DNA from: Dysgonomonas gadei ATCC BAA-286
GTDB taxonomy: Bacteria; Bacteroidota; Bacteroidia; Bacteroidales; Dysgonomonadaceae
Direction of reading: 5' to 3'
Length of the DNA stretch: 64,000 bases
Assembly: GCF_000213555.1 (NCBI RefSeq)
Contig: NZ_GL891979.1
Location: 637,125 to 701,124 of the forward strand
Shown one piece after another: positions 36,158 to 42,566 of the stretch (within the stretch, counting starts at the first letter, position 1; every line of letters starts with the position of its first letter). A program made the position numbers and the translations under genes. The notes under the pieces are model-generated. The model was given only the letters and a program-made list of their open reading frames with translations, was not told the origin of the DNA and made no database searches.

Positions 36158-37030
36158 ATGAGTATACTAATAAACGAATCCACACGACTGATAGTACAGG
36201 GAATAACCGGACGCGACGGCAGTTTCCATACAAAGAAGATGCTAGAATACGGTACAAATATTGTAGGTGGTACATCGCCCGGAAAAGGTGGTACGGAGAT
36301 ACTCGGCGTACCTGTATTCAATACTGTATATGAGGCTGTGCAACAGACGCAGGCCAATACATCCATTATATTTGTTCCTGCTAAATTTGCGGCAGATGCT
36401 ATAATGGAAGCAGCCGATGCAGGAGTCAGACTCATTATCTGCATATCCGAGGGGCTCCCTACGCTGGATGCTGTGAAGGCATTCCGTTATACCCAGATGA
36501 AAGGGGTGATGCTGATAGGACCTAATTGCCCGGGATTGATGTCGCCCGACAAATGCCTTGTAGGAATACTTCCGGGACAGATTTTTAAGAAAGGGAATAT
36601 AGGTGTTATCAGCCGGAGCGGTACATTAACTTATGAGGTTGTGTATCATCTTACGGCAAACGGTATGGGGCAGTCCACTGCCGTAGGTATGGGCGGAGAC
36701 CCTGTAGTGGGACTTTACTACCGTGAATTGCTGGAAATGTTGCAAAATGATCCCGATACCGATGCCATAGTTATGATAGGCGAAATAGGTGGTAATGCAG
36801 AAGAACAGGCTGCTGAATATATCCGTAAGCATGTGACAAAACCTGTTGTCGGCTTTATAGCAGGTCAGGCGGCACCTCAGGGTAAACAGATGGGGCATGC
36901 CGGTGCTATTATAGCTGGTGGTTCGGGTACTGCCGCCGATAAGATTGCTGCACTGGAAGCTGCGGGTGTGCGGGTGGCGAAAGAGCCGTCGGAGATACCA
37001 GGCCTGCTGAAAGAACGGCTTGGCAATTGA
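36158..37030 (+). CDS. sucD: Succinyl-CoA ligase alpha subunit
   Basis: 290 residues. The Rossmann CoA-binding half starts MSILINESTRLIVQGITGRD, with GTNIVGGTSPGKGG. The ligase half carries GPNCPGLMSPDKC and the phospho-His loop QMGHAGAIIAGG with His247, the residue phosphorylated in the reaction. The subunit pairs with SucC from the gene ending at 36082. A strong terminator follows at 37049-37082. Both are ordinary housekeeping genes with normal neighbours for the clade. Confidence 0.95.
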   Translation: MSILINESTRLIVQGITGRDGSFHTKKMLEYGTNIVGGTSPGKGGTEILGVPVFNTVYEAVQQTQANTSIIFVPAKFAADAIMEAADAGVRLIICISEGLPTLDAVKAFRYTQMKGVMLIGPNCPGLMSPDKCLVGILPGQIFKKGNIGVISRSGTLTYEVVYHLTANGMGQSTAVGMGGDPVVGLYYRELLEMLQNDPDTDAIVMIGEIGGNAEEQAAEYIRKHVTKPVVGFIAGQAAPQGKQMGHAGAIIAGGSGTAADKIAALEAAGVRVAKEPSEIPGLLKERLGN

Positions 37031-37048
37031 TAAAATATTTATGAATAG

Positions 37049-37082
37049 AAATCCCCTGTATTATAGTGTATACAGGGGATTT
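37049..37082 (+). terminator. Terminator after sucCD
   Basis: AAATCCCCTGTAT (37049-37061) pairs perfectly with ATACAGGGGATTT (37070-37082), followed by TCTTATT. Confidence 0.85.
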
Positions 37083-37337
37083 TCTTATTATCATTGAGAT
37101 GTTGTCTTATATGTTTACCTGTTTCCGTAGCATGTTCTTAACCAAGTTTAACGGCTATAATAGAACATTATTATGTAATCCTGCGTTATCATTATGTAGT
37201 TTTGTAAAGTTTGTGTTAAGGTTGAAGAAGTCAGCGATGCGATATCGGGGACTTTTTCTTTTTAAGCAATATTCTTCAGCGTACGGAAACAGAGAGAGCA
37301 GCTCATCGGCTGCCCTCTATATTATCTTCGAGTTAAG

Positions 37338-39104
37338 TTACTCATTGAGCCTGTCCACTGCCCATGCCAGAATGTTGCTGAACAGTATCTTTTTCGGTTC
37401 ATAACCACTATTAGCCAGATTAGCCCATGCACCCCCGTCTGCCAGCAGAATGAGCGCGCCCTTGCTGTCACTGTCCTCCACCAGCAGAATACGCGCAGTT
37501 CCGTCCGAAACTTTGGCTATAGGGATAAACCGGCTTCGAACAGAAGTATCCGTAACTGACGCTGCCATATCTATCTTCCAGTTGTAATCGCCGTCCCTGG
37601 CAAAAGATAATCCGGATGCATTACCAAAAGGTCCGTTGACAAGCTTGTCGTTCGGCGATGTGAGTGTAGTTGAATTTACTATTATTCCGGCTTCGGCATT
37701 GGTTGCGGCAGAATAGGTAGCCAATACGGATGATGTGCTTACTCCTAACAGGCCTGCGACTATCGATACTGCACCCGCCACCGGGGTGGTGGTGTTATCT
37801 ACAGCGTAGATAAGTATCTTTCCGCTTTTGATATAAGCCAGTGCTGTCGCAGCCTCTGTCGCACTCAGAGTCATACTGTAATTGATGATGGTCACATCGG
37901 TAGCCTTATTTGTCATATTGGCTACTGTATTAGCCGTGGAACCGGTGGCAGAAGTTATCTTCTCCACTTTATCATATATTCCGTTTGGTCCGTAGTTGTC
38001 TATATTCCCGGCTATATTAGTCATAGAAGCAGGATAGCCTGCGTATGAAATGTTGTTTATGTACACCGATAAAGCAGGATATACTGCCTTTATGGTAAAA
38101 GGGCATGTAGTAGCAGACAATGCACTGTTTGTGGTCAGGGTAAAATTATTCAAACCCTGTGTCAACGGTTTATCAGTCAAATTTGTCGTTGGTATTGTAA
38201 ATGTCTGGTTTCCAGTTGAAATTAGACCTGTTTTTGCAAAAGAATATCCATTGACTTCATCTGTTTTTATCTCATACATTCCTCCCGTCGAAGGTGCTGT
38301 GGCCATACCCTGTATTGTAAGGTAATTAGTTGACGGATTCAACTCCGTTCCTACCAGATATGTTCCGTTTACAGCCAAAGTGTTACAGTCGATAAGATAA
38401 TCTAATGGTTTGCTGAGAACCTGATTAGACAAGGATGTTTCAAGAGTATTGATCTTCACCTTTATCACATCCGGCACATCGGTAAGATCGCTGGTGGATA
38501 AAACGGGTGTACCACTTCCCGGCGCCATAATCGTTTGTACTCCCGTTGTCAGGAATTCGCCTGTTAGAATATAGTCATAACCATTGGTGGTGGTACCGGT
38601 GATAATATATTTTCCGGGAACAGAAATATCCAGTACTATATTTAAATAGTTCAGCGGAGTAAGTTCCACCCCTTTTATATATGTGCCTCTCACCGTAGCG
38701 GAAACTACGGTGAAATCTGCAACTACATCTGGAGGGCAACCGGTATCGGAGACGGGAACCCACTGAGTTCCGTCCCATATATTAAGCCCGATAGAGAGCT
38801 CCGGTGTTTCCTGCATATTATATACAATCATACCTGTCGATTGTTTTTTTTCCTCTTCGGTTGCCGAGATAACCAAAGGAACCAAGCTTTGAAGGCTGAC
38901 CAGGGATACACGCGGTAGTAAGAGTCCTTTTGTAGAATTTGCTAAATTGCTGCCGCTTGTATTTGTCTCCTTGAGATCAAGTAAGGCTCCTGTCCTTGGT
39001 GAAAGGTTGGAACCGATCGTTATTTGCGCTGTAAGCATTGAGAAGTTCGACATTGCTATTATTACAATCAAATGTAATATTAAAGTCTTTGTGATTAGCT
39101 TCAT
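37338..39104 (-). CDS. Surface protein of the IGS/LLLPRV family, long form
   Basis: 588 residues with a signal peptide ending near SMLTAQ. It opens with the shared module ITIGSNLSPRTGALLDLKE, STKGLLLPRVSL and GMIVYNMQETP with a DGTQWVPVSD end. A second part contains beta-sandwich units (YIKGVELTPLNYLNIVLDI and NGTYLVGTELNPSTNYLTI are repeats of one unit). The C-terminal ~200 residues look like a Rossmann/class-I glutamine-amidotransferase-type fold (KILIYAVDN, GARILLVEDSDSKGALILL-like strands, ending NILAWAVDRLNE). The whole order repeats in the gene at 61573-63516. Probably an exported surface protein of unknown function. Confidence 0.7.
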   Translation of the reverse strand: MKLITKTLILHLIVIIAMSNFSMLTAQITIGSNLSPRTGALLDLKETNTSGSNLANSTKGLLLPRVSLVSLQSLVPLVISATEEEKKQSTGMIVYNMQETPELSIGLNIWDGTQWVPVSDTGCPPDVVADFTVVSATVRGTYIKGVELTPLNYLNIVLDISVPGKYIITGTTTNGYDYILTGEFLTTGVQTIMAPGSGTPVLSTSDLTDVPDVIKVKINTLETSLSNQVLSKPLDYLIDCNTLAVNGTYLVGTELNPSTNYLTIQGMATAPSTGGMYEIKTDEVNGYSFAKTGLISTGNQTFTIPTTNLTDKPLTQGLNNFTLTTNSALSATTCPFTIKAVYPALSVYINNISYAGYPASMTNIAGNIDNYGPNGIYDKVEKITSATGSTANTVANMTNKATDVTIINYSMTLSATEAATALAYIKSGKILIYAVDNTTTPVAGAVSIVAGLLGVSTSSVLATYSAATNAEAGIIVNSTTLTSPNDKLVNGPFGNASGLSFARDGDYNWKIDMAASVTDTSVRSRFIPIAKVSDGTARILLVEDSDSKGALILLADGGAWANLANSGYEPKKILFSNILAWAVDRLNE

Positions 39105-39323
39105 AAGTTAATAGTTTGAACAAATACGTCTATTGTGTTGTCTTATATTTTAACAAATATCAGTTCAATTAGTTTTGTCTTTACTCTGTTATTGTCTTTA
39201 TTGTCTTTTTTCGGAGCACAAATATATGACATGATTTTTGGAAATATCGTTTTTAACGTCAAAATAATGACTTTTTATTGTTAATAATAGTTTTTTTGGC
39301 CTGTTTTAAGTTGCATAAACAAT

Positions 39324-39353
39324 AAAAAGACAGTTTTGGAAACTGTCTTTTTT
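39324..39353 (-). terminator. Terminator between minus-strand genes
   Basis: AAAAAGACAGTTT (39324-39336) pairs with AAACTGTCTTTTT around TGG. It lies past the minus-strand stop at 39386. Confidence 0.8.
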
Positions 39354-39385
39354 AAAATAGATTGCATTGTAAACAGGAATTTGAG

Positions 39386-39892
39386 CTAACGCTTCGGAAA
39401 ATGAAATCCACTGTTGAATTCCATCTCTTTTTTACACTTATCTTCCGGTTGCCACAAAGGATAGTTAGTCCGGTATTTGTACAGGAAATCCACAAGTTGC
39501 TGTTTTAACACATCTGCATCGTTCTTTACCCATTGTCGCAATTGAGCAAGATCTTTTATATCCACACCTTTACTGTTCTCACTTTCCCGGATTGTTATAC
39601 CCTTGTTTACGATAGTAGCCCAATGGAAAGGCAAAGCCTGATAAACGGCACAGAAGGAGAGGGCAGGGGCGATTTTCAATATCAGATCGCTGTTTTCCGG
39701 TGTAAGGGTATTGGCCGATACCTGTTCGCATAATTCATCCATTAGCGGCTCGCCCAGTATGCCTGCAATATGAAGCTCCTGCGCAATACAGATATAAGGT
39801 ATAAACTCGGTGATGTCGGTGTTGGATGTCACAGGTGAATGCATCTTAAACAGTTTCTCACTTATCAGGGGTAATTGTATTAGTTCTCTCAT
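39386..39892 (-). CDS. Phage head-tail connector protein, DUF6712-like
   Basis: 168 residues: MRELIQLPLISEKLFKMHSP, then TEFIPYICIAQELHIAGILGEPLMDELCEQV, APALSFCAVYQALPFHWATIVNKGI and KRNYPLW-like end (YRTNYPLWQPEDKC). This helical protein resembles the connector/minor head proteins found between capsid and gp10-like genes in Bacteroides phages. Here it is alone, bounded by a strong terminator downstream and host genes on both sides. The shared promoter-like element lies at 39904-39913, 11 bases before its ATG. Confidence 0.7.
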   Translation of the reverse strand: MRELIQLPLISEKLFKMHSPVTSNTDITEFIPYICIAQELHIAGILGEPLMDELCEQVSANTLTPENSDLILKIAPALSFCAVYQALPFHWATIVNKGITIRESENSKGVDIKDLAQLRQWVKNDADVLKQQLVDFLYKYRTNYPLWQPEDKCKKEMEFNSGFHFPKR

Positions 39893-39903
39893 AGCTTTTT
39901 ACT

Positions 39904-39913
39904 GTATAGATAA
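39904..39913 (-). promoter_or_regulatory. Shared phage element before the connector gene
   Basis: The minus strand reads TATCAAATTAAAAAAAGT, TTATCTATAC, AGTAAAAAGCT and ATG. Confidence 0.65.
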
Positions 39914-40448
39914 ACTTTTTTTAATTTGATAATGCCAGATTCAAAAAATATATAAATATGGATGAAAAAAGAAAAGATTGTTTCACAACAACCTTTTCCC
40001 AACTAACCTTATTCTAATACTATGGGAAAACATAAGTATTAAAATAAAAAAATATCTTTATCGGACGATTATCTCATAATTCGGTTGTTTTTATTCTTAT
40101 GCCTGCGCAAATTCTGGTTCCGGGCCTCTGCGTAGCTTCTATTTTGTGTAACATGTCAGGTTTATCTTATTGGTACACATATGCACCTGTTAAATTACTA
40201 TAATCCAAATATAAGAACATTACGAGAATGAAGTAGATTTATGAATGGATAATAACATTATTTAAGTAAAGTTGTCCGTATCCGGATGAAGCGGGACGTC
40301 CTGTTTTATATAGCAATGTTATTAAAGACAAAAATTCATTTAAAATATTAAAAGTAAATGATCTGATATTCAATTGGTTAATTAACTATTTTAATGAGTT
40401 ATTTTAACGCAATATGTTTCATTTTTAGCATAGATCAGGTTATATTTG

Positions 40449-40551
40449 TAATGCATACAACGTTCTTTACATAAGAAACTTACTTGGTTAAAAAAACGGC
40501 TGCACGTACCTGATGGTAATACTGTTTGACAGCGGTAGCCGTTTTGCGATT
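40449..40551 (+). ncRNA. Candidate small RNA
   Basis: It starts just after TATATTTG (40441-40448, a TAnnTTTG box with TTTC about 20 bases upstream) and ends with a long hairpin: AAAACGGCTGC pairs with GCGGTAGCCGTTTT, leaving a short TTTT end. No reading frame of any length is present. Only position and structure support this. Confidence 0.25.
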
Positions 40552-40661
40552 GATTTCTCTATGGATGCACTCCTTATCCGGTGTGCTTTTCATTAATTAA
40601 ACACTTATATAATCGCCTTAACCGAATTTTTAAACTTCACATTCCGAAATTTTAAAACGGG

Positions 40662-40703
40662 AAAGACTTGCAATAATATAGATGTATTGCAAGTCTTTTT
40701 TGT
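40662..40703. terminator. Strong hairpin insulating the duplicated phage module
   Basis: AAAGACTTGCAATA (40662-40675) pairs perfectly with TATTGCAAGTCTTT (40685-40698), followed by TTT. It ends just 14 bases before the shared element at 40717. Confidence 0.75.
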
Positions 40704-40716
40704 AATTTCAATTACT

Positions 40717-40726
40717 TTATCTATAC
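40717..40726 (+). promoter_or_regulatory. Shared phage element, chimeric tail gene 1
   Basis: ACTTTATCTATACTATAAAA then ACTT and ATG at 40738. Its downstream flank is the same as at 41516-41525. Confidence 0.65.
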
Positions 40727-40737
40727 TATAAAAACTT

Positions 40738-40968
40738 ATGGCAAAGAAAACAATAAACGTTGATATTGAGATCAATACAAAGAAAGCAGAGGAAGCAGTT
40801 TCCAAGTTTGGCAAATTTCTGGGAGTGGAAGATACCCTGATTGCAAACTTTTATAAACATTCCGGAAACGTGATAGACAATATAGGGCAGATAGCAACGG
40901 CATCGGCAGAATTAGCCGCACGAGCTGAGGATGAACAGTATAAGTTTGAAAGGCAGATAAGGTGGTAA
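40738..40968 (+). CDS. Chimeric tail-gene fragment 1
   Basis: 76 residues. The first ~47 (MAKKTINVDIEINTKKAEEA, then SKFGKFLGVEDTLIANFYKHSGNVID) look like the beginning of a tail tape measure or similar tail protein. The last residues (ARAEDEQYKFERQIRW) match the end of the -1 frame product of the tail chaperone at 17635. The joint may be a deletion or recombination product. The frame is open and has the shared promoter-like element 11 bases upstream, so it may still be expressed. It converges on the repeat lipoprotein gene ending at 41063. A near-identical start is at 41537. Confidence 0.5.
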   Translation: MAKKTINVDIEINTKKAEEAVSKFGKFLGVEDTLIANFYKHSGNVIDNIGQIATASAELAARAEDEQYKFERQIRW

Positions 40969-41062
40969 AATGAAGAATAATCATACAATGTAATCGCACG
41001 GTAACAGGGGGATATTATAAGGATTATTTGTATTGGATGAAGTATTTTGAGTAAGAAGATAA

Positions 41063-41437
41063 TTAAACTTTATATATCAAAAAACTATTAGTAAAAGTAG
41101 ATATAGTATATATAATATCACTTGCAGACGAAGAACCTCCTGAATATATGACATAGCCAGTATCTGTACGTTTAGCATTATAGACTATATCACTTGCAGA
41201 CGAAGAACCTCCTGAATATATGGCATAGCCAGCATTTGTACGTTTAGCATTATAGACTATATCACTTGCGGATGAAGAACCTCCTGAATATATGACATAG
41301 CCTGTATTTGTACGTTTAGCATTATAATGTAATTTAGATGGCGGTTCGGATACAGGACTAGTATAAATATCTTCTTCACAACTATTAAAGCTGAAGCTAA
41401 GTAATGAGGCCAATAAAACATATAGATACTTCTTCAT
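41063..41437 (-). CDS. Lipoprotein with 24-residue tandem repeats (three-unit form)
   Basis: 124 residues. Lipoprotein signal ending SFNSCEED. After a short linker come three near-identical 24-residue units of the form YNAKRTNTGYVIYSGGSSSA followed by SDIV, and a diverged end TFTNSFLIYKV. The DNA repeat is 72 bases and nearly exact. Aligning it with the neighbour at 41997-42464 shows the same spacing of Tyr/Val/Tyr and D/N-I/L-A/V-Tyr, so both belong to one family. A repeating beta-strand solenoid is plausible. No function known. It is transcribed toward the chimeric phage fragment. Confidence 0.6.
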   Translation of the reverse strand: MKKYLYVLLASLLSFSFNSCEEDIYTSPVSEPPSKLHYNAKRTNTGYVIYSGGSSSASDIVYNAKRTNAGYAIYSGGSSSASDIVYNAKRTDTGYVIYSGGSSSASDIIYTISTFTNSFLIYKV

Positions 41438-41515
41438 GATTTTAGGTATTATTACTTATAAATATAGACTTTTAAATTAACAATTGGTTTAATCCATTAT
41501 TAAAAATAATAAACT

Positions 41516-41525
41516 TTATCTATAC
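41516..41525 (+). promoter_or_regulatory. Shared phage element, chimeric tail gene 2
   Basis: TTATCTATAC then TATAAAAACTT and ATG at 41537; the same as at 40717-40726. Confidence 0.65.
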
Positions 41526-41536
41526 TATAAAAACTT

Positions 41537-41716
41537 ATGGCAAAGAAAACGATAAACATTGATATTGAGATCAATACAAAGAAAGCAGAGGAAGCAGTTT
41601 CCAAGTTTGGTAAATTTCTGGGAGTAGAAGATACCCTGATTGCAAACTTTTATAAACATTCCGGAAACGTGATAGACCCCTGCTACCGCGCGATTGTATC
41701 GCGTGGTAATATATAA
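41537..41716 (+). pseudogene. 5' part of chimeric tail gene 2, interrupted by an insertion
   Basis: Starts as at 40738 (MAKKTINIDIEINTKKAEEA...NVID) with near identity, then runs into the inverted-repeat element at 41677 and stops at 41714-41716. The 3' part resumes after the element at 41851. Removing the insert would leave a frame joining this start to the tail-chaperone C-terminal codons. Confidence 0.65.
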
Positions 41717-41850
41717 TTAAAAAGAAAATGATAGATAGTATGAGTCATAATTATAAATTCAAAAATCCGGAGGGTATATATTTCATCTGTTTTGCTGTGG
41801 TAAATTGGTTGGATGTATTACCACGCGATACAATCGCGCGGTAGCGGGGG
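41677..41850. mobile_element. 174-bp palindromic element carrying a truncated RAYT transposase
   Basis: The ends 41677-41711 and 41816-41850 are 35-base inverted repeats with one mismatch (CCCCTGCTACCGCGCGATTG, then TATCGCGTGGTAATA). The interior starts a frame at 41728 reading MIDSMSHNYKFKNPEGIYFI then CFAVVNWLDV. This looks like the N-terminus of the REP-associated tyrosine transposases (Y1/IS200-like) of Bacteroidetes. Only ~40 residues remain and no catalytic HUH motif is present, so it depends on an intact relative elsewhere. The insert splits chimeric tail gene 2. I do not see a clear target duplication. Confidence 0.7.
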
Positions 41851-41996
41851 CCGATCTGGCGGAGGATAAAATATACTTATTTGACCAGATTACTGAGAAA
41901 GCAGTTGTCGAAGTTTTCGGATTCCTCCTTTACCGGATAGATAAGGCGCGGGCTGAGGATGAACAGTATAAGTTTGAGAAGCAGATAAGGAGGTAA
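41851..41996 (+). pseudogene. 3' part of chimeric tail gene 2 (tail chaperone C-terminus)
   Basis: Reads ADLAEDKIYLFDQITEKAVV, then EVFGFLLYRIDKARAEDEQYKFEKQIRR and a stop: nearly the same as the -1 frame end of the tail chaperone at 17635-17775, with few base changes. There is no start codon of its own after the insertion. It ends against the stop of the minus-strand repeat lipoprotein gene. Confidence 0.75.
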
Positions 41997-42464
41997 TTAT
42001 TGGGGAAAAACTATTGTATATGCCAGTTCGGAAGAACTTATCATATTTTTATTGTATACTTTATAGTTCTGTCCATCAGGTATTATTGTATATACCAAGT
42101 TGGTAGAATTTATCAAATTATTATTGTATACTTTATAGTTCTGTCCATCGGGTACTATTGTATATGCCAAGTTGGTAGAATTTATTAAATCTTTATTGTA
42201 TGCTTTATAGTTCTGCCCATCTGGTATTATTGTATAGACCAAACGAATAGCGTATATTAAATCTTTTTCATAGACTTTATAGTTATTGCCATCGGGTACT
42301 ATTGTGTAGGCTAAACGGATAGCATATATTAAATCTTTTTCGTAGACTTTAATGTAATTATTATCTGTACTTGTGCTCCCCCCTCCTATATCGTTCTCTT
42401 TTTCACAAGATACAAGATTAAAGGAGATAAATAATGTTATGATAAGATATAAGATATTTTTCAT
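41997..42464 (-). CDS. Lipoprotein with 24-residue tandem repeats (five-unit form)
   Basis: 155 residues. Lipoprotein signal ending FNLVSCEKEN. Five 24-residue units follow, of the type NYKVYNKDLINSTNLAYTIV then PDGQ, the first two with YAIRL in place of NSTNL. Conserved positions are Tyr2, Val/Ile4, Tyr5, Leu/Ile15, Ala/Val16 and Tyr17, the same as in the lipoprotein at 41063-41437. Unit number therefore differs between paralogues (3 vs 5), typical of recombining surface repeats. The stop directly follows the phage fragment's stop. Its upstream region, from the ATG to the neighbouring phage element, is duplicated from that of the other copy. Confidence 0.65.
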   Translation of the reverse strand: MKNILYLIITLFISFNLVSCEKENDIGGGSTSTDNNYIKVYEKDLIYAIRLAYTIVPDGNNYKVYEKDLIYAIRLVYTIIPDGQNYKAYNKDLINSTNLAYTIVPDGQNYKVYNNNLINSTNLVYTIIPDGQNYKVYNKNMISSSELAYTIVFPQ

Positions 42465-42543
42465 TGTTTTATAGTATTTCCATTTATAAATATAGACTTT
42501 TAAATTAACAATTGGTTTAATCTGTAATCAAAAATAAAAAACT

Positions 42544-42553
42544 TTATCTATAC
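42544..42553 (+). promoter_or_regulatory. Shared phage element before tape measure 2
   Basis: AACTTTATCTATACCTTAAA then AACACTT and ATG at 42567. It is preceded by ATCAAAAATAAAA, the upstream block. Confidence 0.7.
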
Positions 42554-42566
42554 CTTAAAAACACTT

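Larger units (their letters stand above)
39914..40716. other. Intergenic region with a possible small RNA
   Basis: About 800 bases without a coding gene. It holds the -7-like box TATATTTG at 40441-40448, a stem-loop at 40491-40545 and a strong terminator at 40662-40703. A GATTGTTTCACAACAACC segment near 39975 resembles one near 21345. Confidence 0.4.

Noticed and set aside
40738..42464. Diversity-generating retroelement suggested by repeats and duplicated pieces
   Set aside because: No reverse transcriptase, no template/variable repeat pair with adenine-specific changes; the pattern is plain duplication and recombination.
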